Assembly: GCA_026988735.1 (NCBI GenBank)
Contig: JALSKR010000238.1
Location: forward strand, 1 to 9,216
Length of the DNA: 9,216 nucleotides
Reading direction: 5' to 3'
Origin: Sulfurimonas sp.
GTDB taxonomy: Bacteria > Campylobacterota > Campylobacteria > Campylobacterales > Sulfurimonadaceae
Part shown: piece after piece, positions 1 to 6,142 of the stretch
Layout: every line of letters starts with the position of its first letter
Position numbering within the stretch: the first letter of the stretch is position 1
Program-made: the position numbers and the translations under genes
The notes under the pieces: generated by a model
The model's input: the letters and a program-made list of their open reading frames with translations, nothing else
The model's database searches: none
What the model was told of the DNA's origin: nothing

Positions 1-47
1 TCTATTTTTTTCATAAAGCGAAAAAAAGATTCTCTTTATAAGCAAAA

Positions 48-56
48 TAGTATGAT
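48..56 (+). promoter_or_regulatory. possible -10 promoter element upstream of trxB
   Basis: The 98 bases before trxB are AT-rich and carry no gene. TATGAT at 51-56 is a plausible sigma-70 -10 box, 42 bases before the start codon. No clear -35 box lies 16-18 bases upstream, which is common in Campylobacterota, where a T-rich tract often stands in for it; T-rich runs are present at 3-11 and 31-38. GATAAT at 67-72 is an alternative. The call rests on the motif alone and is weak. Confidence 0.3.
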
Positions 57-98
57 ACGGAAGCTTGATAATTTAGATACATTAGAGGAGATAACATT

Positions 99-1040
99 AT
101 GACACTAGATTGCGCAATTATAGGCGGTGGACCAGCTGGTCTTACTGCAGGGTTATACACTACACGCGGTGGACTTGAAAATGTAACAATGTTTGAAAAA
201 GGCATGCCCGGCGGACAGATTACACAGAGTTCGGAAATTGAAAATTATCCAGGTGTAACAGGTGAAATCACAGGAATGGATTTAATGATGCCATGGCCAC
301 AACAATGCCAAAAATTCGGACTCAAACACGATATGGCTGAAGTGAGCCGTATAACAAAAGAAGATGATCTCTTTCATGTACTCAAATCAGACGGAACAAG
401 CATTCAGGCACACAGTGTTATTGTCTGTACCGGCTCCTCTCCGCGCCGCGCCGGTTTTAAGGGCGAAGACGAGTTTTTTGGCAAAGGTGTCAGTACCTGT
501 GCAACCTGTGACGGATTTTTCTACAAAGGAAAAGAAGTGGCCGTGATAGGAGGTGGTGACACTGCTCTTGAAGAAGCCTTGTACCTTGCAAAAATATGTA
601 CAAAAGTCTATCTTGTTCACAGACGTGACAGTTTTCGTGCAGCGCCAAATACAGTGAAAAGAGTCAAAGAAAACGAAAAAATAGAACTTGTACTCAACTC
701 TGTGCCTGATGAAGTTTATGGCGATGCAAGCGGAGTAAACGGATTGAAAGTCAAAGACAAAGATGGAAAGATAAGAGATATACAGATTCCCGGTGTTTTT
801 GTATTTGTGGGGAACGATGTCAACAATCAGACACTTATTCAAGAAGACGGAACTTTTCTTTGTGACGTGAATGAGCAGGGACAGGTTATTGTAACACTAA
901 GCATGAAAACATCTGTTCCCGGCCTGTTTGCTGCAGGCGACATACGGATAGAAGCGCCGAAGCAGGTTGTTTCAGCAGCCGGAGACGGTGCTGTTGCCGC
1001 GCTTGCTGCCATCTCTTATGTAGATGAATTACTAAACTAG
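99..1040 (+). CDS. trxB: thioredoxin reductase (NADPH), TrxB
   Basis: This cytoplasmic flavoenzyme moves electrons from NADPH through FAD and a redox-active disulfide to oxidised thioredoxin. The 313-residue length is normal for the low-molecular-weight bacterial type. Visible motifs are the FAD-binding GGGPAG at residues 9-14, the active-site CATC at 134-137, the second nucleotide site [10 protein letters not shown] at 151-160, HRR at 174-176 with R180 (the pattern that reads the NADPH phosphate), and the C-terminal FAD motif around AAGD at 278-281. The ATG start is supported by AGAGGAG at 84-90, eight bases upstream. It is the first gene of a tight + strand group; the hemerythrin gene begins 10 bases after its stop. 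trxA is not in the window but could lie just upstream. Family assignment is very secure. Confidence 0.96.
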   Translation: MTLDCAIIGGGPAGLTAGLYTTRGGLENVTMFEKGMPGGQITQSSEIENYPGVTGEITGMDLMMPWPQQCQKFGLKHDMAEVSRITKEDDLFHVLKSDGTSIQAHSVIVCTGSSPRRAGFKGEDEFFGKGVSTCATCDGFFYKGKEVAVIGGGDTALEEALYLAKICTKVYLVHRRDSFRAAPNTVKRVKENEKIELVLNSVPDEVYGDASGVNGLKVKDKDGKIRDIQIPGVFVFVGNDVNNQTLIQEDGTFLCDVNEQGQVIVTLSMKTSVPGLFAAGDIRIEAPKQVVSAAGDGAVAALAAISYVDELLN

Positions 1041-1050
1041 GAGTGCAAAT

Positions 1051-1491
1051 ATGACTATAAAAGATTTTATGACAAGCAAACACAGAGAGTGTGACCATCT
1101 TTTGACTCAGGCAGAAGACTTTCTCGAAAGCGGAGAGTTTGACGAAGCTCTTGGAAAATATGCAGCTTTTAAAAATGAAACTCTCCTGCATTTTACAATG
1201 GAAGAGGAGTACCTTTTTCCAATGCTTGAAGAAAAATCAGGTATGGGAAGCATGGGGCCGACAAATGTTATGCGAATGGAGCATGCACAGGCAAAATCAC
1301 TCTTTGAAAAAATGGATGAAGCCTATAATGCCAAAGATAAAGAAAGAGCTTTTTCTCTTGGAGAATCTATGAATATTTTACTCCAACAGCACAACCTCAA
1401 AGAAGAGCAGATGCTTTATACCATGATGAACACTGCCCTGGCAGAAAATGCGGAAGAAATCGTTCAAAAACTGCAAGACTATGAACACTAA
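1051..1491 (+). CDS. hemerythrin HHE-domain protein (di-iron)
   Basis: This is a 146-residue soluble protein with one hemerythrin-like four-helix bundle. The expected di-iron ligand pattern is present: H11 or H16 in HRECDH, H47 and E51 in HFTMEEE, H78 in MEHAQ, and H114 and E118 in HNLKEE. Such proteins bind two non-heme irons and, depending on the member, carry or sense oxygen, handle nitric oxide, or help repair iron-sulfur clusters. There is no fused sensor or signalling domain and no signal peptide, so it should act alone in the cytoplasm. AGGAG at 1039-1043 overlaps the trxB stop and lies seven bases before the ATG, so translation is probably linked to trxB. The family is clear; the precise job is inferred from its neighbours, DUF2249 and an oxidase-like membrane protein, which hint at NO or oxygen response. 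Confidence 0.9.
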   Translation: MTIKDFMTSKHRECDHLLTQAEDFLESGEFDEALGKYAAFKNETLLHFTMEEEYLFPMLEEKSGMGSMGPTNVMRMEHAQAKSLFEKMDEAYNAKDKERAFSLGESMNILLQQHNLKEEQMLYTMMNTALAENAEEIVQKLQDYEH

Positions 1492-1705
1492 AAAAGAGAT
1501 CATTTTGGATGTCAGTGAGCTTGAAGCGCCTTACCCTCTCATAGAGGCCATCAATGCTCTGAATGCCTTGCAAGAAAATGAAGTACTGATATTTCGACAT
1601 AGAATGAACCCTCAAATGCTTTTTCAAAACATCTCAGCCTTGGGTTTAAAGTATGAAATCACAAAAGAGGATGCAAATGAATTTGAAATGAGGATCTATA
1701 AATAA
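1481..1705 (+). CDS. DUF2249 domain protein
   Basis: This is a 74-residue protein made of a single DUF2249 domain. The hallmark opening LDVSELEAPYPL lies at residues 9-20, followed by a helix ending in ALQENE, the RHRMNP stretch and a GLKYEI strand. DUF2249 is a small alpha/beta fold related to the TusA/SirA type; it often occurs beside hemerythrin-like and denitrification genes, but its biochemical function is not established. I chose the ATG at 1481, not the in-frame ATG at 1448, because domain homology begins directly after it and the earlier start adds 11 basic residues that resemble no family member. The start lies inside the end of the hemerythrin gene (11-base overlap) with no strong ribosome site, so translational coupling is likely. 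Its TAA shares a base with the next ATG. Confidence 0.82.
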   Translation: MNTKKEIILDVSELEAPYPLIEAINALNALQENEVLIFRHRMNPQMLFQNISALGLKYEITKEDANEFEMRIYK

Positions 1706-2949
1706 TGTTCCATGGTCTGAGTCTGGAGCAGGCACCCCCTTATACTGTTCCCATAAAATTTTATCTCAGTGGTGCCTTTTATCTTATACTTCTTTCCATA
1801 GCCATTATAATCTACGGATTTTCTGTCAGTTCACGGTTTGACTATGAAGTCATCGCCTTGACCCATCTGCTTACTTTGGGTTTTATCACGCATGTCATGT
1901 TCGGGTCCCTTTTTCAAATGTTACCTGTCATGCTTGGCACACCCTATGCCAATGTGGTAAAGAACGCAACAATCATTCATATTGCTTTAAATGCCGGGAT
2001 TCTGACTTTTGTTGTTGGATTTTTTACCAACACAGCTCTTTTATTGTATTTTGCAGGAACACTGTTAATGGGAACATTTTTCTACTTTGCTCTACTCTCT
2101 TTTAAAACAATTTTACTCAGTCAGGAAAAAAACACACTTGTACAAAATTTTGCCGCTTCTTTTGCAGGCCTTTTCTTCGCCGCTCTTTTTGGGTTTTTGG
2201 CACTGCTTGGACATTTTGGATTTGTTGATACACTGCGTTATGGAAATATTCATATTGCTTTTATGCTTTTTGGCTGGGTCTTTTTGCTTATAGTCTCCGT
2301 ATCATATAAAATTATTCCTATGTTTTTTGTTGCAAAAGAGTTTCCGATGTTTGTACAAAAAAGACTCTATCCTGTGCAACTTGCTCTTCTGCTTTTATTT
2401 GCCTATGCACAGCTTCAGGAAAAGACACTGCTTCTCTCTGTAACACAGTTGCTGCTTTGCACATCAGTCATCCTCTTTGCTCTTTTGAGTATACTGATTT
2501 TACAAAAAAGAAAACGGGCCAGAAAAGATGTCAGTATCGAGCTTTGGTATTTTGCCATGGGCAATGCCATTCTTGCGGCTTTGCTTTATGCAGGTGCAAA
2601 TGTAAACCTCTCTTTTGCCATTGGTTTTTTTGCTCTCTTTGGCGCTGTATATGCTTTAATCAATGCAATGCTTTATAAAATCATTCCTTTCTTGACCTGG
2701 TTTCACTTAAGCTCAAACATGGTCTTTGATGCAGAAATGGGCAATGTCATTCCCAAAAAGAAGATGAGTATCCAGATAAATCTGTACTATCTCTCATATT
2801 TCTTTTTTTTGTGCACGGCTTTGTCACCGGCTTTTATCATAGTATCGGCAACGCTCTTTTTATTTTCATCTCTTATGCTCCTGCTCAATATATTCAAGGC
2901 GAAAAAATATTATACTGAGTATATGAAAAAGAAAGTAGTATTTGAGTAA
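1705..2949 (+). CDS. 12-helix membrane protein resembling a degenerate heme-copper oxidase subunit I
   Basis: This 414-residue protein has about 12 hydrophobic helices, roughly at 20-40, 50-77, 88-106, 110-136, 149-170, 182-209, 222-236, 243-265, 280-298, 302-330, 358-375 and 377-396. The start SLEQAPPYTVPIKFYL and the segments THLLTLGFITH (53-63), IHIAFMLFGW (182-191) and YKIIP (201-205 and 324-328) resemble oxidase-subunit-I-like or NnrS-like proteins of denitrifiers. Histidines H54 or H63 in helix 2 and H183 in helix 6 could bind heme or metal. The vicinal HH pair of helix 7 and the helix 10 histidines of true oxidases are missing, so terminal oxidase activity is unlikely. The gene is coupled to DUF2249 by TAATG, and AGGA at 1691-1694 lies ten bases upstream. 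Its grouping with hemerythrin suggests a role in NO, oxygen or heme handling. The function is unknown to me. Confidence 0.75.
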   Translation: MFHGLSLEQAPPYTVPIKFYLSGAFYLILLSIAIIIYGFSVSSRFDYEVIALTHLLTLGFITHVMFGSLFQMLPVMLGTPYANVVKNATIIHIALNAGILTFVVGFFTNTALLLYFAGTLLMGTFFYFALLSFKTILLSQEKNTLVQNFAASFAGLFFAALFGFLALLGHFGFVDTLRYGNIHIAFMLFGWVFLLIVSVSYKIIPMFFVAKEFPMFVQKRLYPVQLALLLLFAYAQLQEKTLLLSVTQLLLCTSVILFALLSILILQKRKRARKDVSIELWYFAMGNAILAALLYAGANVNLSFAIGFFALFGAVYALINAMLYKIIPFLTWFHLSSNMVFDAEMGNVIPKKKMSIQINLYYLSYFFFLCTALSPAFIIVSATLFLFSSLMLLLNIFKAKKYYTEYMKKKVVFE

Positions 2950-2954
2950 TATTT

Positions 2955-2963
2955 TGCTATTAT
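2955..2963 (+). promoter_or_regulatory. extended -10 promoter for dapB
   Basis: TTTTGCTATTAT at 2952-2963 matches the Campylobacterota sigma-70 pattern of a T-run, TG, one base, then the -10 hexamer TATTAT (2958-2963). It lies in the 37-base gap between the membrane protein gene and dapB, 23 bases before the ATG, so a transcript starting near 2970 would have a leader of only about 16 bases containing part of an A8 run and GAGGA (2976-2980). This suggests that dapB is transcribed separately from the trxB group, although read-through is also possible. Confidence 0.5.
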
Positions 2964-2986
2964 AAGAAAAAAAATGAGGATATATT

Positions 2987-3754
2987 ATGATAAAAGTAGG
3001 CGTATTCGGTGCGAGCGGTAGAGTTGGCAGACTTTTAATAGAAGATTTAAAGACAACAGATGAAATGAGTTTAAGTGCAGTATTTGTAAGAAACTCACTT
3101 GATTTTTCAATAGACCCCTCAGTTTTGGTTACCTCTGATATGCAGGCATTTTTACATGCTGCCGATATTATTATAGATTTCTCATTGCCAGATGCCTGTG
3201 AGATACTTTTGGAGGAAGCGATGAAAACACCAAGGCCTCTTGTCATTGGTACAACCGGTCTCAATACACATCAACTTAACCTTTTAAAAGAAGCAAGTGA
3301 GCGTATGCCTGTACTCTATGCTACAAACATGTCTTTGGGTGTAGCACTTCTGAACAAGCTTGTTTATCAGGCTTCCGCAGCTTTGGATGGCTTTGATATA
3401 GAGATTGTAGAAATGCACCACAGACATAAAAAAGATGCTCCGAGCGGAACAGCACTGACACTCAGCCAGTCAGCCGCAGCAGCAAGAGGACTCGATCTGG
3501 ACAAAGTCCGAATCAGTGGCAGAGACGGCAATATTGGTGAAAGAAGCAAAGATGAAATAGCCGTTATGGCTCTGCGTGGCGGTGACATTGTAGGACGTCA
3601 CACTGTTGGCTTTTACAATGATGGAGAATTCATAGAACTCAACCATACAGCAACATCAAGAAACACTTTCTCAAAAGGTGCACTTCGTGCCGGAAAATGG
3701 CTTGCAGACAAAGAGCCAGGTCTTTACAGCATCAGTGATTGTTTGGAACTTTAA
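2987..3754 (+). CDS. dapB: 4-hydroxy-tetrahydrodipicolinate reductase, DapB
   Basis: DapB catalyses the NAD(P)H-dependent step after DapA in the lysine and diaminopimelate pathway, which feeds peptidoglycan and protein synthesis in the cytoplasm. The 255-residue length is typical. The N-terminal nucleotide-binding domain shows GASGRVGR at 8-15, IDFSLPDA at 63-70 and GTTGL at 88-92. The C-terminal catalytic and tetramer-forming domain carries ATNMSLGV at 112-119 and the signature [15 protein letters not shown] at 142-156, in which H144 and K148 correspond to the catalytic H159 and K163 of the E. coli enzyme. [13 protein letters not shown] (195-207) and LNHTATSR (218-225) complete the family pattern. 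GAGGA at 2976-2980, six bases before the ATG, sets the start. The gene probably uses its own promoter and ends one base from the convergent pflA. The assignment is secure. Confidence 0.96.
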   Translation: MIKVGVFGASGRVGRLLIEDLKTTDEMSLSAVFVRNSLDFSIDPSVLVTSDMQAFLHAADIIIDFSLPDACEILLEEAMKTPRPLVIGTTGLNTHQLNLLKEASERMPVLYATNMSLGVALLNKLVYQASAALDGFDIEIVEMHHRHKKDAPSGTALTLSQSAAAARGLDLDKVRISGRDGNIGERSKDEIAVMALRGGDIVGRHTVGFYNDGEFIELNHTATSRNTFSKGALRAGKWLADKEPGLYSISDCLEL

Positions 3755-3766
3755 TTTAAAGTTCCA
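3744..3766. terminator. perfect palindrome spanning the dapB and pflA stops, probable bidirectional terminator
   Basis: The arms TGGAACTTTAA (3744-3754) and TTAAAGTTCCA (3756-3766) are exact reverse complements around a single T at 3755. As RNA this gives a stem of nine or ten pairs with a loop of three to five bases on either strand. The dapB TAA (3752-3754) and the pflA stop (3758-3756) are both part of the palindrome. In the dapB direction a T5 run follows at 3773-3777, about seven bases past the stem; in the pflA direction no clear T-run follows, so termination there may be less efficient or Rho-aided. Confidence 0.65.
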
Positions 3767-6110
3767 GTGCACTTTTTGCCAGTTTGGCCCAGGAAGATTT
3801 TGGGTCAGCGGCTATTGCTTCCCTATATGCTTTTTTCGCTACATCATCTCTCCATAATTTACTCAGTACACTGCCTAAAAGATACTTTTGTCGCGCACGT
3901 AATGTAGGACTTAATGTAATTTTATCCAATGATTTTATGACTTTGAGAGCTTTGTTATACTCTTTTTTATCCATATATGCCTGATAAAGTGCAAACTCCA
4001 CATAAGGACTCTGTACATAGGAATTTGACCTATTTTGTATCTGCATTACTTTTTTTGCATATTTTATTATCAGATTATCATCATGTCGTTCATTACCGAG
4101 TGTTACCATTGCAACATAACGTTCTATATCTTTATAGTCGAGTCCAAAAACTTCTTCAATTTTTGCCATTGCATCAATCATCTTGTCTTTTTGCTCTAAT
4201 CGCTCATATGTGTCAAACAAATACCTGTAGACTTCTTTGTATTTTGAATTTTTGTCATCTTCTATCAAAGTGATTAAATCTTTGGCAGCATCCAGAACAT
4301 CACTGTAATTCCCCGTAGCAAAATCAACTTTAATATAACGGTAAAGCCATTTCTTCCGCTCATCCAAATCTTTGGATTTTAAATTCTTACGTGCAATACT
4401 TTTAGAAAGTTGGAAATCTCCGCCTTTCATCGCACATTCATAAATACCGTCATCCCATTTATCTGACAGTGTAATGTTATATTCATTTGATATGACTAAA
4501 ACCTTTTTACAGTTTTTCTTACGAAGAGACTCTTCCATTTCTCCTATAGCAGCATCTTGTATCATTTTTTGTATATCTTTGTACTCTGTCTCATCCAAAG
4601 CTTCCAGGGATTTTTTTAAAGAGAGCACCTCTTTGTATTTTCCCTCTTCTAAAAGCAATTTGGCTTTTTCATACAGTGCTCGTTTACCTATAGTGTCATT
4701 TTGATATTCCTGAATAAGCTTATCAAATTCTGCCAGTTTTGTTGTAGCATTTAAATCAGAAACTTCAAAAAAGAGTGCGTCCTTGGCAACCTGGACAGCA
4801 TCTACATAATCTCCATCAGGAAACTTTTTCAAATATTCATTGAGGGCGGCCAAGGCTTTTTTCTTCTCTTTTGTTTGGGCAAGCCATAAAGCTTTGTTTT
4901 TGAGCAACTCTTCATATTCATCATATGTCGGATCAATCTCCTGCAGCAAAGTATCTGCAATAGCTGCTGCAACTTTATAGTATCCCTGATTTGCAAATTC
5001 TTCCATCATCTTTTGTGATGCTTTAAAATCTTCCATAAAAAAGTCAGGATCTGCCTGAATAATTTTCATGGCATACTTCGAAGCCTCTTTTGGTTTATAA
5101 GCAAGGTACAAAGAGGCTAAATGATATGCAGCATTTGCTGCCACTTCTAAATCTTTCGTCTCATACAATGCTTTTGTATAATATTTTAGAGCTTGTTTTG
5201 TGCCACCTGACTCTTCAAGCATCTCTCCCTTGTATATATATCCCAATTGTGTAAATTTACTTTTTGGATGTTCTGTAAACAATCGATCGTAAAAGTAGTC
5301 TGCATTTGAATTTTCTCCGAGTTTAGCATAAGCTTTTGCTACCAGTGAAAGGACCTCTGCAACATTCTCATCAGAAGAGTATTCTCTTAAAAACTCTTTT
5401 GCAACACTGACTACATTGTCCCAGTCTTTTATTTTCGAATACACTTTAATTTTATAATAGAGCAGTTCTGCTTTAAAAAGCGTATTTGGATAATCATTCA
5501 ATATCTCATCTATGCTTTCAAGGCATAATTCATACTCTTTGTGTTTATAATATTTTTTTACTTTTAAATACTCTGTCACATCTTCTACATTTTTTATGTA
5601 GACAGGATTTCCCTGTAGGTCAAGACTTCCTACATACGGCAGTTTGTCTTTATCAAGATAAAAAGGAAAATTTAATGCGATGGGAGAGACTTCCTCTTGC
5701 TTAAACAAAGGAAATGCTTTTTTGTACCCTAAAACACTCCAATGGTCTGAATACTTCACATTTGCAGTAAAAACTTCATTATCTTTTGTAAGATCAAATA
5801 TTTCAGGAATCAATTTTATTTTATAAAAAGGTTTGATTCTAACAATAAATTTTTCATCTTTAAAAACTGTATTCACTTTAAAAAAGTCATTTTGGATATA
5901 TTTAAGTTTTCGCAATGGTCTTTTTAAAAATGTACATTCTATCTCTACAACTACATCAAGATTATTTTTAATTTCTTTACATGTAAAGCGTTCTTTGTTT
6001 CGGATATCAAGTGTTGCGTATTTTATGAAGTTGTCTTTTGCACTGTCAATAGAAATTTCAAGTGCAAAAGAGTTTGTAAGAAGCAAGGCCAAGAGTATCC
6101 ATTGTAACAA
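3756..6110 (-). CDS. pflA: periplasmic TPR flagellar motor protein PflA
   Basis: PflA is the paralysed-flagella protein of Campylobacterota: a periplasmic TPR protein that, with PflB, builds the scaffold of spokes and disk around the flagellar motor and helps stator assembly. Here it is 784 residues; the C. jejuni protein is about 788 from memory. Residues 1-16 form a hydrophobic signal ending in NSFA, with cleavage likely after A16. Residues 17 to about 150 are strand-rich and hold C44 and C59. From about 180 to the end there are helical repeats of TPR type, clearest at about 182-245, 250-316 and the last 80 residues (for example AKKAYREAIAADPKS). The start is TTG, supported by AAGGGAG seven bases upstream and an in-frame stop before it. 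It follows nuoN by 32 bases, the same order as in C. jejuni and H. pylori, which is the main support for the name. It could otherwise be a generic TPR protein. Confidence 0.8.
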   Translation of the reverse strand: MLQWILLALLLTNSFALEISIDSAKDNFIKYATLDIRNKERFTCKEIKNNLDVVVEIECTFLKRPLRKLKYIQNDFFKVNTVFKDEKFIVRIKPFYKIKLIPEIFDLTKDNEVFTANVKYSDHWSVLGYKKAFPLFKQEEVSPIALNFPFYLDKDKLPYVGSLDLQGNPVYIKNVEDVTEYLKVKKYYKHKEYELCLESIDEILNDYPNTLFKAELLYYKIKVYSKIKDWDNVVSVAKEFLREYSSDENVAEVLSLVAKAYAKLGENSNADYFYDRLFTEHPKSKFTQLGYIYKGEMLEESGGTKQALKYYTKALYETKDLEVAANAAYHLASLYLAYKPKEASKYAMKIIQADPDFFMEDFKASQKMMEEFANQGYYKVAAAIADTLLQEIDPTYDEYEELLKNKALWLAQTKEKKKALAALNEYLKKFPDGDYVDAVQVAKDALFFEVSDLNATTKLAEFDKLIQEYQNDTIGKRALYEKAKLLLEEGKYKEVLSLKKSLEALDETEYKDIQKMIQDAAIGEMEESLRKKNCKKVLVISNEYNITLSDKWDDGIYECAMKGGDFQLSKSIARKNLKSKDLDERKKWLYRYIKVDFATGNYSDVLDAAKDLITLIEDDKNSKYKEVYRYLFDTYERLEQKDKMIDAMAKIEEVFGLDYKDIERYVAMVTLGNERHDDNLIIKYAKKVMQIQNRSNSYVQSPYVEFALYQAYMDKKEYNKALKVIKSLDKITLSPTLRARQKYLLGSVLSKLWRDDVAKKAYREAIAADPKSSWAKLAKSALEL

Positions 6111-6117
6111 TTTCTCT

Positions 6118-6124
6118 CTCCCTT
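6118..6124 (-). promoter_or_regulatory. ribosome binding site that sets the TTG start of pflA
   Basis: Read on the minus strand, AAGGGAG at 6124-6118 lies seven bases before TTG at 6110-6108. Upstream in frame there is a TAA nine codons back (6137-6135) and no ATG or GTG after it, so TTG at 6110 is the best start that keeps the whole signal peptide. The site directly abuts a 16-base palindrome. Confidence 0.7.
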
Positions 6125-6140
6125 GTTTAAAATTTTAAAC
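6125..6140. repeat. 16-base perfect palindrome in the nuoN-pflA gap
   Basis: GTTTAAAATTTTAAAC is its own reverse complement. It fills half of the 32-base gap between the nuoN stop and the pflA start and ends immediately before the pflA ribosome site. As an RNA hairpin it is AT-only apart from the closing pair, so it would be weak; as DNA it could be a dimer binding site. Function is unknown. Confidence 0.55.
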
Positions 6141-6142
6141 TG

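Noticed and set aside
387..842. 151-codon open frame on the minus strand inside trxB
   Set aside because: It lies fully opposite trxB, has low-complexity Phe/Tyr-rich content typical of an antisense shadow, and shows no recognisable domain.
1448..1480. Earlier ATG giving an 85-residue DUF2249 protein
   Set aside because: The extra 11 residues are basic and unlike the family, and domain similarity begins right after the ATG at 1481.
1935..1949. Sigma-54-like sequence TGGCAC-N5-ATGC
   Set aside because: It encodes the conserved LGTPYA stretch of the membrane protein, has ATGC where TTGC is expected, and no gene starts shortly downstream.
2803..2810. Run of eight T in the membrane protein gene as a possible phase-variation tract
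   Set aside because: Eight T encoding Phe residues is unremarkable in AT-rich DNA; phase-variable tracts in this class are usually longer G/C runs, and the frame is intact.
1705..2949. Calling the membrane protein a working cbb3 oxidase or nitric oxide reductase subunit
   Set aside because: The helix 7 vicinal histidines and helix 10 histidine ligands are missing, and no partner cytochrome c subunit is nearby.
2866..3264. 132-codon minus-strand open frame across the membrane protein end and the dapB start
   Set aside because: It covers the dapB promoter and the coding start of a secure gene on the other strand, and its translation resembles no family.
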